A stretch of DNA of 64,000 nucleotides from Curtobacterium sp. MCLR17_032 (GCF_003234795.2 NZ_CP126268.1:1798001-1862000), one strand, 5' to 3'; counted from the stretch's first letter, positions 42,190-50,978 are shown. Notes: generated from the sequence alone by a model not told the origin. Translations and numbers: made by a program.

Positions 42190-43173
42190 GTGACCGCCGT
42201 ACCCACCCTGCCCCCTTCCGACGGCCGACCCGAGCTCGTGGTGCTCCGAGCGATCAAGCTCGGCGACCTGCTCGTCGCCGTCCCCGCGCTGCACGCCCTC
42301 CGCCGGGCGTTCCCCGGGCACCGCATCACGCTGGCGACGACCGCCTGGCTCGCCCCGGTCGTCGAGCTCGTCACCGACGTCGACGTGCACCTGGCCCAGC
42401 ACGGCCTGGACCACCCGATCCAGGTGCCGACCGGCGTCGTCGACGTCGCCGTCAACCTGCACGGCGCCGGCCCCGAGTCGGGCGACCTCATCGACGCGCT
42501 GCAGGCCCGCCGGGTGATCGGTCACGGCGCACCCGACGGCCCGGAGTGGCAGCACGACGTGCACGAGCGGGTCCGCTGGGCCGGCCTGATGACCGCGCAC
42601 GGCATGCCCGCCGATCCGGACGACGTGTCGATCGCGGTCCCCGCCCTGCCCGCCGTCGTCGAGGGCGCGGCGGTCGTGCACGTCGGTGCCTTCCACGGTG
42701 CCCGGCACTGGCCGGTCGACCGTTTCGCCGACGTGGTGCGCGGTCTCGTCGCACGCGGTCACCGCGTGGTCCTGACGGGAGGCGCGGACGACGTCGAGCG
42801 CGCGCTGGCCGTCGCCGAGCTGGCCGGCCTGGACGACTCGGCGGTCCTCGCCGGACGCCTCGGCCTGCAGCCGTTCGCCGCCGTCGTGGCGGCTGCGAGC
42901 CTCCTGGTGACCGTCGACACGGGAGCCGCGCACCTGGCCTCCGCCTACGGCATCCCCTCGGTCGTCCTCTTCGGCCCGGCACCGCCCGAGGCCTGGGGTC
43001 CGCCCGCGTCCGGCCCGCACGTGGTGCTGACCGACGCCTCGGTCCGCCGCGGCGACGTGTTCGCCGAGGACCCGGACCCGGCGATCCTCGCGGTGAGCGC
43101 CGACGACGTCCTCGCCGCGGTGGACGGACTCGGCGCCACGCCGGCCGTCCCCGCGCACGACGGCGACCGGTAG
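42190..43173 (+). CDS. Heptosyltransferase-family (GT9) protein 3
   Basis: A 327-residue GT9 transferase with VVLRAIKLGDLLVAVPALHA at the N-terminus, VHVGAFHGARHWPVDRFAD in the middle and the donor-site LVTVDTGAAHLASAYGIPSV near residue 250. It is transcribed away from gmhB, with 120 bp between, where promoters for both directions must lie. It starts at GTG 42190. Confidence 0.88.
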   Translation: MTAVPTLPPSDGRPELVVLRAIKLGDLLVAVPALHALRRAFPGHRITLATTAWLAPVVELVTDVDVHLAQHGLDHPIQVPTGVVDVAVNLHGAGPESGDLIDALQARRVIGHGAPDGPEWQHDVHERVRWAGLMTAHGMPADPDDVSIAVPALPAVVEGAAVVHVGAFHGARHWPVDRFADVVRGLVARGHRVVLTGGADDVERALAVAELAGLDDSAVLAGRLGLQPFAAVVAAASLLVTVDTGAAHLASAYGIPSVVLFGPAPPEAWGPPASGPHVVLTDASVRRGDVFAEDPDPAILAVSADDVLAAVDGLGATPAVPAHDGDR

Positions 43174-43244
43174 CGCGGCGCACAGCGCGAGTCGGTAGCG
43201 TCGATCCGACGGCACGGACAGTCCGGTCGTCGGAGGGAGTCGCC

Positions 43245-43598
43245 GTGTTCGAAGCAGCCAACATCCGGGACTGGATCGGCCTGCCGGTCGTCGACGGCAA
43301 CGAGGACAAGATCGGCAACCTCGAGAGCATCTACTACGACACCGCGACGCAGCAGCCGGCGTTCGGCTCCGTGACCACCGGTGTCGTCGGCAAGAAGCTC
43401 GTGTTCGTGCCGCTCGTCGGCGCGACCGTCGCCCCGAAGCACCTGCTCGTGGCGTTCGACAAGAAGACCGTGAAGGACGCGCCGTCCATCGCGACCGACG
43501 GCGAGCTCGACGCCGCCACCGAGCCGGAGCTGTTCCAGCACTACGGCCTCGACTACCAGGCCGGTTCGGGCGGCGAGCGCCGTCTCGGTCGTCGCTGA
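43245..43598 (+). CDS. PRC-barrel domain protein
   Basis: A 117-residue cytosolic protein whose first 90 residues are a PRC-barrel (RDWIGLPVVDGNEDKIGNLE, then VFVPLVGATVAPKHLLVAFD), a small beta-barrel related to the YsnF N-terminus. The last part is acidic and ends in Arg-rich residues. Such proteins are common in stress-responsive regions of actinobacteria, but the role is unknown. GTG 43245 has GGAGGGAG seven bases upstream. Confidence 0.85.
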   Translation: MFEAANIRDWIGLPVVDGNEDKIGNLESIYYDTATQQPAFGSVTTGVVGKKLVFVPLVGATVAPKHLLVAFDKKTVKDAPSIATDGELDAATEPELFQHYGLDYQAGSGGERRLGRR

Positions 43599-43693
43599 CA
43601 CCTGACGACCACGCCGGCGTCGTCGCAGGACGGGTCGAGCGGGACCGGCTAGCCTGGTCCGCCCGACCCGACCCGAGCCTCCCGGAGCCCACC

Positions 43694-44788
43694 CTGCGCC
43701 GTCCGCCCTCCGCCCGCCAGCGAGCCACCCGCCTGCTGGGCGCGTTCGTCGCGTCCGCCGTGCTCGTCGGCACCGCCCTGGTCGGTGGGCCGTCCGGCGG
43801 GCCGCTCGCCCCGCCGTCGGCGGTCGCCGCCCCGCAGTGGCCGGTGCCCCAGCCGTTCCCGGTGACGGACGACCCGCCCGAGACGCTGACGGACCTGCCG
43901 CCCGGCAGCGAGTACGTCGCGATGGGCGACTCGTACTCCGCCGGGTACGGCCTGGCGAACCCGACGGGTCTGCCGGTCGCCGCGTGTGCACAGTCGGGGC
44001 GGGACTACCCGCACCGGATCGCCGCGCGCTTCGGGTTGGCGCTGACGGACGTCACGTGCGCCGGCGCGACCAGCGAGGACGTCCGCGACCGCACGCAGTG
44101 GCGCGGGGCTCCGCCGCAGGTCGAGGCGCTCTCCGAGTCCACCCGGCTCGTCACCCTGACGATCGGGGGCAACGACGCCGACCTGTTCGGCACCGCGGCG
44201 TCGTGCATGGCGCTGTCGGCGTCCGGCCCGGTGTTCTCGGGCAAGAACGCGCCGTCGTGCCGGAGCACGCTCGACGTCGACGGGGTCGACACGCTGGGCG
44301 CGAAGATCGAGAGCCGCGTCGCCCTGGGCATCGCGGCGACGCTGGCCGACATCCGGCGTGCCGCCCCGAACGCGACCGTGCTGCTGCTCGGCTACCCGGC
44401 GATCTTCCCGGACGCGGAGCACACGCCGAAGCGGGGCTGTTTCCGGCCGGCCGTCGACCTCGGCACCCTCGCCGGGCGGTTCCCGACGGACACGTACCCG
44501 TTCACCGACACCGACGTCCGGTGGCTGCACGGCATCCAGGAGCAGCTCGACGAGGTCGGGCAGGACGCCGCCCGGGCCGCCGGCGTCCGCTTCGTCGACG
44601 TCTTCGCGGCGACGCAGGCGCACTCGGCGTGTGCCCGGTCCGGCGCCTACGTCTCCGGGGTGTCCCTCGACTCGTTCGGCGGGTTCAGCAGCATCGACCT
44701 CGAGCCCGGCGCGCTGCACCCGAACCCGGCCGGTGTGCGGTACCTGACGCGGCAGCTCGACGCGGAGCTCCGCGACCTGCTCGGCTGA
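43694..44788 (+). CDS. Secreted SGNH/GDSL hydrolase
   Basis: A secreted esterase or lipase of the SGNH family. Block I is VAMGDSYSAGYG with the nucleophile Ser, block III is TIGGNDADLFG, and the final catalytic Asp/His are in DLEPGALHPNPAGVRYL. Six cysteines suggest disulfides, as in Streptomyces-type lipases. The start is uncertain. GTG 43760 would drop the charged n-region of the signal peptide, whereas CTG 43694, with GGAG seven bases upstream, adds LRRPPSARQRATRLLGAF and gives a complete signal peptide ending near AVAAPQ. I prefer 43694. Confidence 0.8.
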   Translation: MRRPPSARQRATRLLGAFVASAVLVGTALVGGPSGGPLAPPSAVAAPQWPVPQPFPVTDDPPETLTDLPPGSEYVAMGDSYSAGYGLANPTGLPVAACAQSGRDYPHRIAARFGLALTDVTCAGATSEDVRDRTQWRGAPPQVEALSESTRLVTLTIGGNDADLFGTAASCMALSASGPVFSGKNAPSCRSTLDVDGVDTLGAKIESRVALGIAATLADIRRAAPNATVLLLGYPAIFPDAEHTPKRGCFRPAVDLGTLAGRFPTDTYPFTDTDVRWLHGIQEQLDEVGQDAARAAGVRFVDVFAATQAHSACARSGAYVSGVSLDSFGGFSSIDLEPGALHPNPAGVRYLTRQLDAELRDLLG

Positions 44789-44823
44789 CCGTCCGCGGTC
44801 CGGCGGGCCCTCGCGTCGGCGGC

Positions 44824-45651
44824 TCAGCCGCGCAGGGTCGCGGCCAACCGGTCCATCAGCGACGGCACGGTCGACAGGACCGCGATGTGCCCGTCGTGCG
44901 GTCGCTCCTCGTACGTCGCGTGCGGCACCGCCTCGGCCAAGGCCCGACCGTGCGCCACCGGCACGACCCGGTCGCGCGTGCCGTGCACCACGACGGTCGG
45001 GACCGTCACGGCTGACAGCGGGAAGCCCCAGTCCGTCACGAACGCCACGTCGTCGTCCGCACCGCCCTGGAGGCCCGACCCACCCGCCGCCGTCGCGTCC
45101 CGTCCCAGGGCGGCCCAGTCGCCGTCGAGGGCGGCCCAGTCGGTGTCGACGAACTGGGACGGGTCGAAGTCGGCGGTCGCTGCCCAGGTGAGGCGTGCCT
45201 CCCGTCCGGCGATCGCGGCGCGGAGCCCGCCATCGTCGGCCATCCCGTCCCACCAGGCCGGCGTGTCGACGAAGGGGGCGGGGGAGGCGACGGTCGTTAC
45301 CGCGGCGACCCGGTCGGGCAGCAGCGCCGCGGCGGCGAGGGCGTGCGGGCCGCCGCCGGAGCCGCCGAACACGGCGACGCGGGCGATGCCGAGGGCATCG
45401 AGTACCTGGGCGAGGTCCCGTGCACCGTCGGCGACCGAGCGCCCGGGCAGCGGGTCGGCGGCGCCGTAGCCGGGGCGGGTGAATGCGAGCAGGCGCAGGC
45501 CGCGGTCGGCGGCCAGACTGCGGAGTGGCTCGAAGAGGACGCCGGTGTGCGGCGACTCGTGGTGCCAGACGAGGGTCGGCCGGTCGGCGTCGGCGGCGGC
45601 GGTGTCGTCGACCAGGACGGTGCGGCCGTCACGGAGCTCGATGGTCTGCAT
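44824..45651 (-). CDS. Alpha/beta hydrolase
   Basis: A 275-residue cytosolic alpha/beta hydrolase. The oxyanion segment is WHHESPHTG, the nucleophile elbow is VFGGSGGGPHAL (Ser near residue 100), the acid is in VVHGTRDRVVPV and the catalytic His is in ERPHDGHIAVL. Substrate unknown. ATG 45651 starts only 23 bp from the divergent Nudix gene. Confidence 0.88.
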   Translation of the reverse strand: MQTIELRDGRTVLVDDTAAADADRPTLVWHHESPHTGVLFEPLRSLAADRGLRLLAFTRPGYGAADPLPGRSVADGARDLAQVLDALGIARVAVFGGSGGGPHALAAAALLPDRVAAVTTVASPAPFVDTPAWWDGMADDGGLRAAIAGREARLTWAATADFDPSQFVDTDWAALDGDWAALGRDATAAGGSGLQGGADDDVAFVTDWGFPLSAVTVPTVVVHGTRDRVVPVAHGRALAEAVPHATYEERPHDGHIAVLSTVPSLMDRLAATLRG

Positions 45652-45674
45652 GCGCCGGAGGGTAGTCTCCGGCC

Positions 45675-46133
45675 GTGCCCCCACGCTCCGCCGGACTCCT
45701 GCTGCACCGTGGCACCGGACCGTCGCTCGAGGTCTTCATCGCCCACATGGGTGGTCCGTTCTGGCGTCGGCGACCGCGTGCGTGGTCGATCCCGAAGGGC
45801 GAGCTCGAGGCGGGCGAGGACACCCTGGCGACGGCGCTCCGCGAGTTCGGCGAGGAGATCGGCACCCCGGCGCCCGCGGGCACGCCCGGACTACTGGGGG
45901 ACTTCCGGCAGGCGTCCGGCAAGGTCGTGACCGTCTGGACGCTCGCCGCACCGGACTTCACCATCGAGGCCGTGCGGAGCAACACCGTGTCGCTGGAACT
46001 CCCGCGTGGATCCGGACGCTTCGTCGACGTGCCCGAGGTGGACGATGCCCGCTGGGTGGGGCTCGTCGAGGCCCGGGAGCTCGTCGTCGCGGGTCAGGTC
46101 GCCGCGCTGGACGCGTTGGCGGCCCGGGTCTGA
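45675..46133 (+). CDS. Nudix hydrolase
   Basis: A 152-residue Nudix protein that hydrolyses nucleoside-diphosphate-linked substrates. The Nudix box is intact (GELEAGEDTLATALREFGEE and IG), with the preceding AWSIPKG. The N-terminal FIAHMGGPFWRRR is typical of a subgroup annotated as NTP pyrophosphohydrolases with polynucleotide-like substrates. Starts at GTG 45675, divergent from the alpha/beta hydrolase. Confidence 0.9.
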   Translation: MPPRSAGLLLHRGTGPSLEVFIAHMGGPFWRRRPRAWSIPKGELEAGEDTLATALREFGEEIGTPAPAGTPGLLGDFRQASGKVVTVWTLAAPDFTIEAVRSNTVSLELPRGSGRFVDVPEVDDARWVGLVEARELVVAGQVAALDALAARV

Positions 46134-46168
46134 GCGGTTCCGCTGCCCGGAGCTGCCGTCGGCGGCGG

Positions 46169-47560
46169 CTACCGTTCGCGGACGGTCCGCACGGAGCCCG
46201 TCGCGGTCCGGATCGACCCGGTGGCTGCCCGGTGCACCGTGGCGACGGACCCGGTGATGGTCTGGATCGCCCGGCTGACGGTCGGGATCGAGCTCGTGAC
46301 GACGGCGAGCGAGGAGGTGAACACCTCGATCGACGACGTGCTGAGGTGCGGCTGCGCCGTCGCGTGCACCGGGAACCCACGCTTCGCGAAGGCGACGACG
46401 GACAGCCCCGCGACCAGGACCAGTGCGCCGGCGAACGGCAGCGTCTGTAGTCCCGACAGCCCGAGCACCTGGCCGCCGATCGCCGCACCGCCCGCGATGC
46501 CGATGTTCGACGCCCCGTTCACCAGGGCGCCCGCGATCTCCGGGCTGACGCCACCGGTGCGGATCGCCGCGGCCATGAACAGCGTGCCGGTCGTGCCGTT
46601 CGCCGCCATCCAGATGCCCGCGACGACCATCGTGCCGACGAGGGACCCGTGCGCGAACGGCATCAGGGCGAACGCGACGGCCATGGCGGCGATGGCGGCA
46701 AGGAGCGTCTGACCGGGTGCCCGGTCGACGAACATCCCGGCCAGCCAGAGGCCGATCACGCCGGTCCCGCCCAGGACGAGCAGCGCGCCGGACACCATGC
46801 CGGCGTCGAGCCCGGCGTCGATGACGTAGGGGCCGATGTACGTGTACACGATGTAGTGCCCGGCGAAGAGCAGCAGGTCGGCGACGACGACCGACAGCAG
46901 CCCGGTCCGGGCCCAGGCCTTCGGCGAGCCGATGTGCGGCGAGGCGGCTCCGCGCACGGCGGGCAGGCAGAGCGCGGCAACGACGGCGAGCAGTGCGGCG
47001 CAGGCCGCGACGCCGCCGACCGCCGGGCGCCACCCGACGGACTGCCCGACACCGGTGGCGAGGGGGACGCCGATCACGAACCCGAGCGAGCTGCCGGAGT
47101 ACACGAACGCGATGGCGCGGCCGGCGAGCCGGGGCGGCACGATCCGGGTGGCGTAGGCCGAGGCGACCGAGAAGAACAGGGCGTGCGCGATGCCGCCGAC
47201 CACCCGACCGGCGCAGACCACCGCGAACGACGGGGCCAGTGCGACGAGTGCGTTCGACACCGTGTAGCCGACGAGGGTGGCGACGAGGACGGTCTTCCGC
47301 GGCAGCTTCGCGGTGAGCGAGGTCAGCGGCAGTGCGAGCAGCGCGACGGCGGCGGCGTACACGGTGATGACGATGCCCATGGTCGACTCGGTGACGCCGA
47401 GGTCCTGGCTCATCGTGCCGAGCAGGCCGACCGGCATGAGCTCGGTCGTGATGGCGAAGAACGTCGCGAGGCCGAGGACAGCGATCCCGATCACCGACGA
47501 CGTCGTGACGGTGATCGGCGTCGTGTGCGGGTGGACGGTTCGGTTGCTGGTGGTGGACAC
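46169..47560 (-). CDS. MFS drug/sugar efflux transporter
   Basis: A 463-residue major facilitator with twelve predicted helices. TTELMPVGLLGTMSQDLGV in helix 1 and the loop following helix 2 (LTSLTAKLPRKTVLVATLVG) place it in the drug:H+ antiporter (AraJ/YdhP-like) branch. After the last helix there is a cytoplasmic tail of about 60 residues with a striking Thr/Ser-Val periodicity (SSIEVFTSS, AVVTSSIPTV, TITGSVATV, ATGSIRTATGSVRTV), uncommon for the family. GTG 47560 is chosen because it leaves the N-terminus just before helix 1. Confidence 0.85.
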   Translation of the reverse strand: MSTTSNRTVHPHTTPITVTTSSVIGIAVLGLATFFAITTELMPVGLLGTMSQDLGVTESTMGIVITVYAAAVALLALPLTSLTAKLPRKTVLVATLVGYTVSNALVALAPSFAVVCAGRVVGGIAHALFFSVASAYATRIVPPRLAGRAIAFVYSGSSLGFVIGVPLATGVGQSVGWRPAVGGVAACAALLAVVAALCLPAVRGAASPHIGSPKAWARTGLLSVVVADLLLFAGHYIVYTYIGPYVIDAGLDAGMVSGALLVLGGTGVIGLWLAGMFVDRAPGQTLLAAIAAMAVAFALMPFAHGSLVGTMVVAGIWMAANGTTGTLFMAAAIRTGGVSPEIAGALVNGASNIGIAGGAAIGGQVLGLSGLQTLPFAGALVLVAGLSVVAFAKRGFPVHATAQPHLSTSSIEVFTSSLAVVTSSIPTVSRAIQTITGSVATVHRAATGSIRTATGSVRTVRER

Positions 47561-47799
47561 GGCGGCTGACCTCCTCGAGGACGTGCGAGGAGCGCGCGGG
47601 AACGAGGGACTGTTCGACCGGTCGGAGCGCGCTCGGTGGTGGACTGGGGATGTGGAGATGTGGTTCTGGCCACTCCACGGCGAGTGCGCTCCATCCAGTG
47701 TTGCACGGTGCACGGCGATCGCGCGAGGGCTCCCCGCTCGTTCTCAGGAGCGCTCCAACGCACTACCCACCTGGAGCAGCGGGTGCCAGCCGCTCCGGG

Positions 47800-48903
47800 T
47801 CAGTACAGCGGCGGCGGCGAGCTGGTCACGGTGCCCCGGACCGCACCGCCGACGACCCGCACCCAGAGCGTGCCGCTCAGCGAGGTCGCGGACAACGACA
47901 CGACACCGTGCAGAGCGTCGTCGCGGGGGTAGCAGGCGCTCGTGCCCTGCAGTCGGTCGGCCGTCGCGACCAGGCAGAGTGTCGAACTGTCCCGCCCGAC
48001 CCCGGCCCAGACGTTCCAGGGCGTCGCGGCGTCGTCGCCCGCCAGGGACCGGTTCGTGAAGACGAGCCGGGTCGTGTCCAGGGACACCGGCGCGTCGATC
48101 CCGCCGGGCAGCTGGTCGGCGTAGGTCTGCGGCAGGTCGAGCATCTGTTCGAGGGTCACGGTGCCAGCCGCCGGGGTCGTCACCGCGGACGCAGGCTTGG
48201 CCGCGGTCCGGGTCCCGATCGACAGTCCGACGCCGGTGCCGGCGACGAGACCGATCACGACCGCGGCACCGCCGAGCGCCCACAGGACGGTCCGGTCGGT
48301 GCGTCGGACCCGGCGCAGCAGCACCCGGGCCCGGTCGAGGACCCGCCGCCCGCCGGCCTGGAGGCCCGCCCCGCGTCCGCCGTCGCCAGGCGCCTCGGGC
48401 GTCTGGTCGCCGTCTCCGTGGAAAGCTGCACGGTCCACGTCGTGGTCCGGCACCGGAGCCGGTGCACCGTCACGAGCATCGTCGGCAGCATCGTCGGCAG
48501 CATCTGCCGCCGCAGCAGCAGGGAACTCCGCCCTCGGAACGGCGGACACCGAGTCCGGAACGGACGGCGTCACACTCGGAACGGCCGGCGCAGCTGCAGG
48601 AACAGCCGACGCAGCGACCGGGACGGACGTCCCAGCCTCCGGAACGGACCGCCCAGCCTCCGGAACGGACCGCCCAGCCTCCGGAACGGACCGCCCAGCC
48701 TCCGGCGACCCTGCGCCGGCCCGGCGCCCGCGACGCGACCCCGTGGCGGGGCCGGCGGCCGTGGCGGGGCGCTTGCGGGCCTCCCGGTCGAGGTCTGCCA
48801 GCGCGATGCGGGCGCGTGCCGCGTCCGCCGGGGACGACCCGGCGCCCCACGCGATGCGTTCGAGACGCGCTCGTGCTGCCGCGTCGTCGTCGGTCCGGCT
48901 CAT
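47800..48903 (-). CDS. Membrane protein with RSVPEAG repeats
   Basis: A 367-residue protein. The N-terminal 200 residues are low in complexity, rich in Ala, Pro, Asp and Val, and include about four copies of the heptapeptide RSVPEAG. A single membrane helix (VLWALGGAAVVIGLVAGTGV, about residue 205) is followed by an external domain of 130 residues (TLEQMLDLPQTYADQLPGG, two Cys). The topology is N-terminus inside, domain outside, as in actinobacterial anti-sigma-like or envelope proteins, but I recognise no family. ATG 48903 starts the frame. Confidence 0.7.
   Translation of the reverse strand: MSRTDDDAAARARLERIAWGAGSSPADAARARIALADLDREARKRPATAAGPATGSRRGRRAGAGSPEAGRSVPEAGRSVPEAGRSVPEAGTSVPVAASAVPAAAPAVPSVTPSVPDSVSAVPRAEFPAAAAADAADDAADDARDGAPAPVPDHDVDRAAFHGDGDQTPEAPGDGGRGAGLQAGGRRVLDRARVLLRRVRRTDRTVLWALGGAAVVIGLVAGTGVGLSIGTRTAAKPASAVTTPAAGTVTLEQMLDLPQTYADQLPGGIDAPVSLDTTRLVFTNRSLAGDDAATPWNVWAGVGRDSSTLCLVATADRLQGTSACYPRDDALHGVVSLSATSLSGTLWVRVVGGAVRGTVTSSPPPLY
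48620..48703. repeat. Four tandem 21-bp units
   Basis: Three exact copies (48641-48661, 48662-48682, 48683-48703) of a 21-bp unit starting GGAACGGACCGCCCAGCCTC are preceded by one variant copy (48620-48640). They encode the RSVPEAG repeats in the membrane protein and are likely to vary in number between strains. Confidence 0.85.
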
Positions 48904-48990
48904 CCGCGCTCCTCGTCGTCACGCCTATCCTCATGCTGCCACCGCTGCGGCGACGGCGCGCACCCAGACCGGGGGGAGTACGCCCGAGGG

Positions 48991-49260
48991 ATGACCGATG
49001 CGCAGAACGACCAGGCCGCCGACCCGAACGACCCCGCCGTCCCCGCGGACGCCACCGGATCGACGCCGCAGGACGTCGACGACGAGACCCTCGAACCGCT
49101 CAGCCACGACACCCAGTCCGGCGAGGCCGACTACGTCGCGACCAGCCCGGGCGGCAGCGGCACCGAACGGCACGTCCCGCTCCCGGAAGAGGAGCAGGGC
49201 CGCGACACCGAGTACGACCCGGTGGACCAGGGGCCGCAGCAGGAGGGCCAGGGCGGCTAG
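48991..49260 (+). CDS. Acidic disordered hypothetical protein (89 aa)
   Basis: Highly acidic, low-complexity protein with no hydrophobic core (for example TPQDVDDETLEPLSHDTQSG and DTEYDPVDQGPQQEGQGG), predicted to be intrinsically disordered. ATG 48991 follows GAGGG. It diverges from the RSVPEAG membrane protein (87 bp gap). Function unknown. Confidence 0.65.
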   Translation: MTDAQNDQAADPNDPAVPADATGSTPQDVDDETLEPLSHDTQSGEADYVATSPGGSGTERHVPLPEEEQGRDTEYDPVDQGPQQEGQGG

Positions 49261-49303
49261 CCACACCCGCCCGTCATCGGACCGAACCGGACCGGCCCGC
49301 CCG

Positions 49304-50050
49304 TCACCGGAGCACCCGCCGCAGCACCGCCCGTTCCCCGAGGGTCCAGAGCGCACTCGTCACGACGTAGAGCGCTGCCGCCAGGGGCGCGATCGCCGCG
49401 AACCCGACCGAGACGAACGGCATCCACCGGGCGATCCCGGTCATCGCCGCCGCGCCGGGAACGGCCGGATCGGACGGCTCCGGGACGGGTAGCGGGTTCC
49501 AGTGCAACTGTGCGCGTCGGGTCAGCTCGACGACGACGGCCAGCGTGGCGAGCAGCAGGAGCAGCACCCAGCCGTGCACCCACAGCGGCGACGTGACGAC
49601 GGCCACCGCGGACTGCGCGAGCGGGATGCCGGCCAGGGTCGCCCGCAGCAGCGTGTTGACCGTCCCGTCGATGCTCGCGTGCGTGAACAGCGTGTACAGC
49701 AGCGACACGACCGGTGCCTGCGCGAGCACGGGCAGGCATCCCGCGAGGGGCGAGACCCGCTCGCTCGTGTACAGCTCCTGCAGTGACCGCTGGAACCGTG
49801 CGGTGTCCTTCCCGGCCCGGCGGCGGAGTTCGGCGATCCGCGGAGCGAGTCGGCGCCGGTCCCGCTCGGCGCGGACCTGCAGGACGGCGAGCGGGACGAG
49901 CACGAGTCGGACCGCCAGGGTCAGCAGGACCACGGCGAGCGCCGCAGCGGCCGTGCCGGCGACGGGTGTGAGCAGGTCGGTGAGGGTGGTGACGAGCGTG
50001 GCGCCGGCGTGCAGCAGGGTGCTGAGTCCGGGCAGGGTGGTGATGTCCAT
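49304..50050 (-). CDS. YidC/Oxa1-like membrane insertase paralogue
   Basis: A 248-residue protein with the five-helix core of the YidC/Oxa1 family. TVLLTLAVRLVLVPLAVLQV-type helix 1 includes the conserved Arg (AVRLVLVPL). The cytoplasmic coiled-coil hairpin is RIAELRRRAGKDTARFQRSL, then PLAGCLPVLAQAPVVSLLY and a further three helices. It lacks a cleavable lipoprotein signal, so it is a short, actinobacterial second YidC-like protein and not the main insertase near rpmH. The small membrane gene upstream on the same strand is its usual companion. Confidence 0.82.
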   Translation of the reverse strand: MDITTLPGLSTLLHAGATLVTTLTDLLTPVAGTAAAALAVVLLTLAVRLVLVPLAVLQVRAERDRRRLAPRIAELRRRAGKDTARFQRSLQELYTSERVSPLAGCLPVLAQAPVVSLLYTLFTHASIDGTVNTLLRATLAGIPLAQSAVAVVTSPLWVHGWVLLLLLATLAVVVELTRRAQLHWNPLPVPEPSDPAVPGAAAMTGIARWMPFVSVGFAAIAPLAAALYVVTSALWTLGERAVLRRVLR

Positions 50051-50107
50051 GACGGTGGTCCTTCGATCGTGGGGTCGGGAGCGTCTGCGGCCCGACACCG
50101 ATCGGGG

Positions 50108-50425
50108 TCAGACCGCCGGGACGGCTCCCGGTGCCCGCGGTCGCGGGTGTCCGTCGGCGTCCGGGTCGCTCCAGGCGATCCGGGTCACGAGGTCCGGTGT
50201 CGTCCGGGAGGCCCGTGGTGCGCCCGCCCCGTCGGCCCGGGCCAGCAGGGCGACCAGTCGCACCACGAGCAGTGCGGCGGCCAGGGCGGCCACCGCGGTG
50301 ACGGTGATGCCGAGCGCGCCGAGCCCGAGGGCGGCGGCGGCGAGGGCCGGGAGCGAGCCGAGCGCGGACGGGTCGAGGCCGTGCAGGGCGGACACCCCGC
50401 GGAGCAACACCTCGATGACGGTCAT
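50108..50425 (-). CDS. Small membrane protein (DUF6412-like)
   Basis: A 105-residue protein with two hydrophobic helices (LPALAAAALGLGALGITVTA and AALLVVRLVALLARAD) and a basic, proline-rich cytoplasmic end. In related actinobacteria a protein of this layout sits next to the short YidC-like gene, and I recall it as DUF6412. It begins at ATG 50425 and lies 57 bp upstream of the insertase gene, so the two probably form one operon. Confidence 0.65.
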   Translation of the reverse strand: MTVIEVLLRGVSALHGLDPSALGSLPALAAAALGLGALGITVTAVAALAAALLVVRLVALLARADGAGAPRASRTTPDLVTRIAWSDPDADGHPRPRAPGAVPAV

Positions 50426-50492
50426 GGTGTGGCTCAGCGTAGCGACCGCGAGCCTCCGAGGCCGTGACGGTCCTCCGGGGCAGGATCAGGGC

Positions 50493-50978
50493 ATGAGCGC
50501 AGCTTCCCCGAGCACCCCGGCGACCCTCGCGCTGGAGCGGGCCGGCGTGCCGTTCACCCCGCACGTGTACGAGCACCACGAGAGCGCGACGAACTTCGGC
50601 GAAGAGGCGGCGGCGGCGCTCGGGCTCCGCGAGGAGCAGGTGTTCAAGACGCTGGTCGTCTCGGTCGACGGTGACCTGGCGGTGGCGATCGTGCCGGTGG
50701 CCGACCGTCTCGACCTCAAGGCGATCGCGGCGGCCGTCGGCGGGAAGAAGGCCTCGTTGGCCGACCCCACCCTGGCAGAGCGGCGGACCGGGTACGTCGT
50801 CGGGGGGATCAGTCCTGTCGGGCAGAAGACCCGGATCCGCACGGTGCTCGACGCGTCGGCGTCCGACCACCCGACGATCTTCGTGTCCGGCGGGCGTCGT
50901 GGGTTCGACATCGAGCTGTCCCCGGTGGACCTGGCGCGGGTCACCGAGGCCAGTACGGCCCCCATCGCCCGGAGTTGA
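50493..50978 (+). CDS. YbaK-type aminoacyl-tRNA deacylase
   Basis: A 161-residue YbaK/EbsC-family protein that removes wrongly attached Cys or other amino acids from tRNA-Pro and related tRNAs. The conserved TPHVYEHHESATNFGEEAAA opening and FKTLVVSVDGDLAVAIVPV, with the catalytic-site Lys, are visible. VGGISPVGQKTRIRTVLD and IFVSGGRRGFDIELSPVDL complete the family pattern. ATG 50493 is the start. It lies upstream of the Clp gene on the same strand. Confidence 0.9.
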   Translation: MSAASPSTPATLALERAGVPFTPHVYEHHESATNFGEEAAAALGLREEQVFKTLVVSVDGDLAVAIVPVADRLDLKAIAAAVGGKKASLADPTLAERRTGYVVGGISPVGQKTRIRTVLDASASDHPTIFVSGGRRGFDIELSPVDLARVTEASTAPIARS

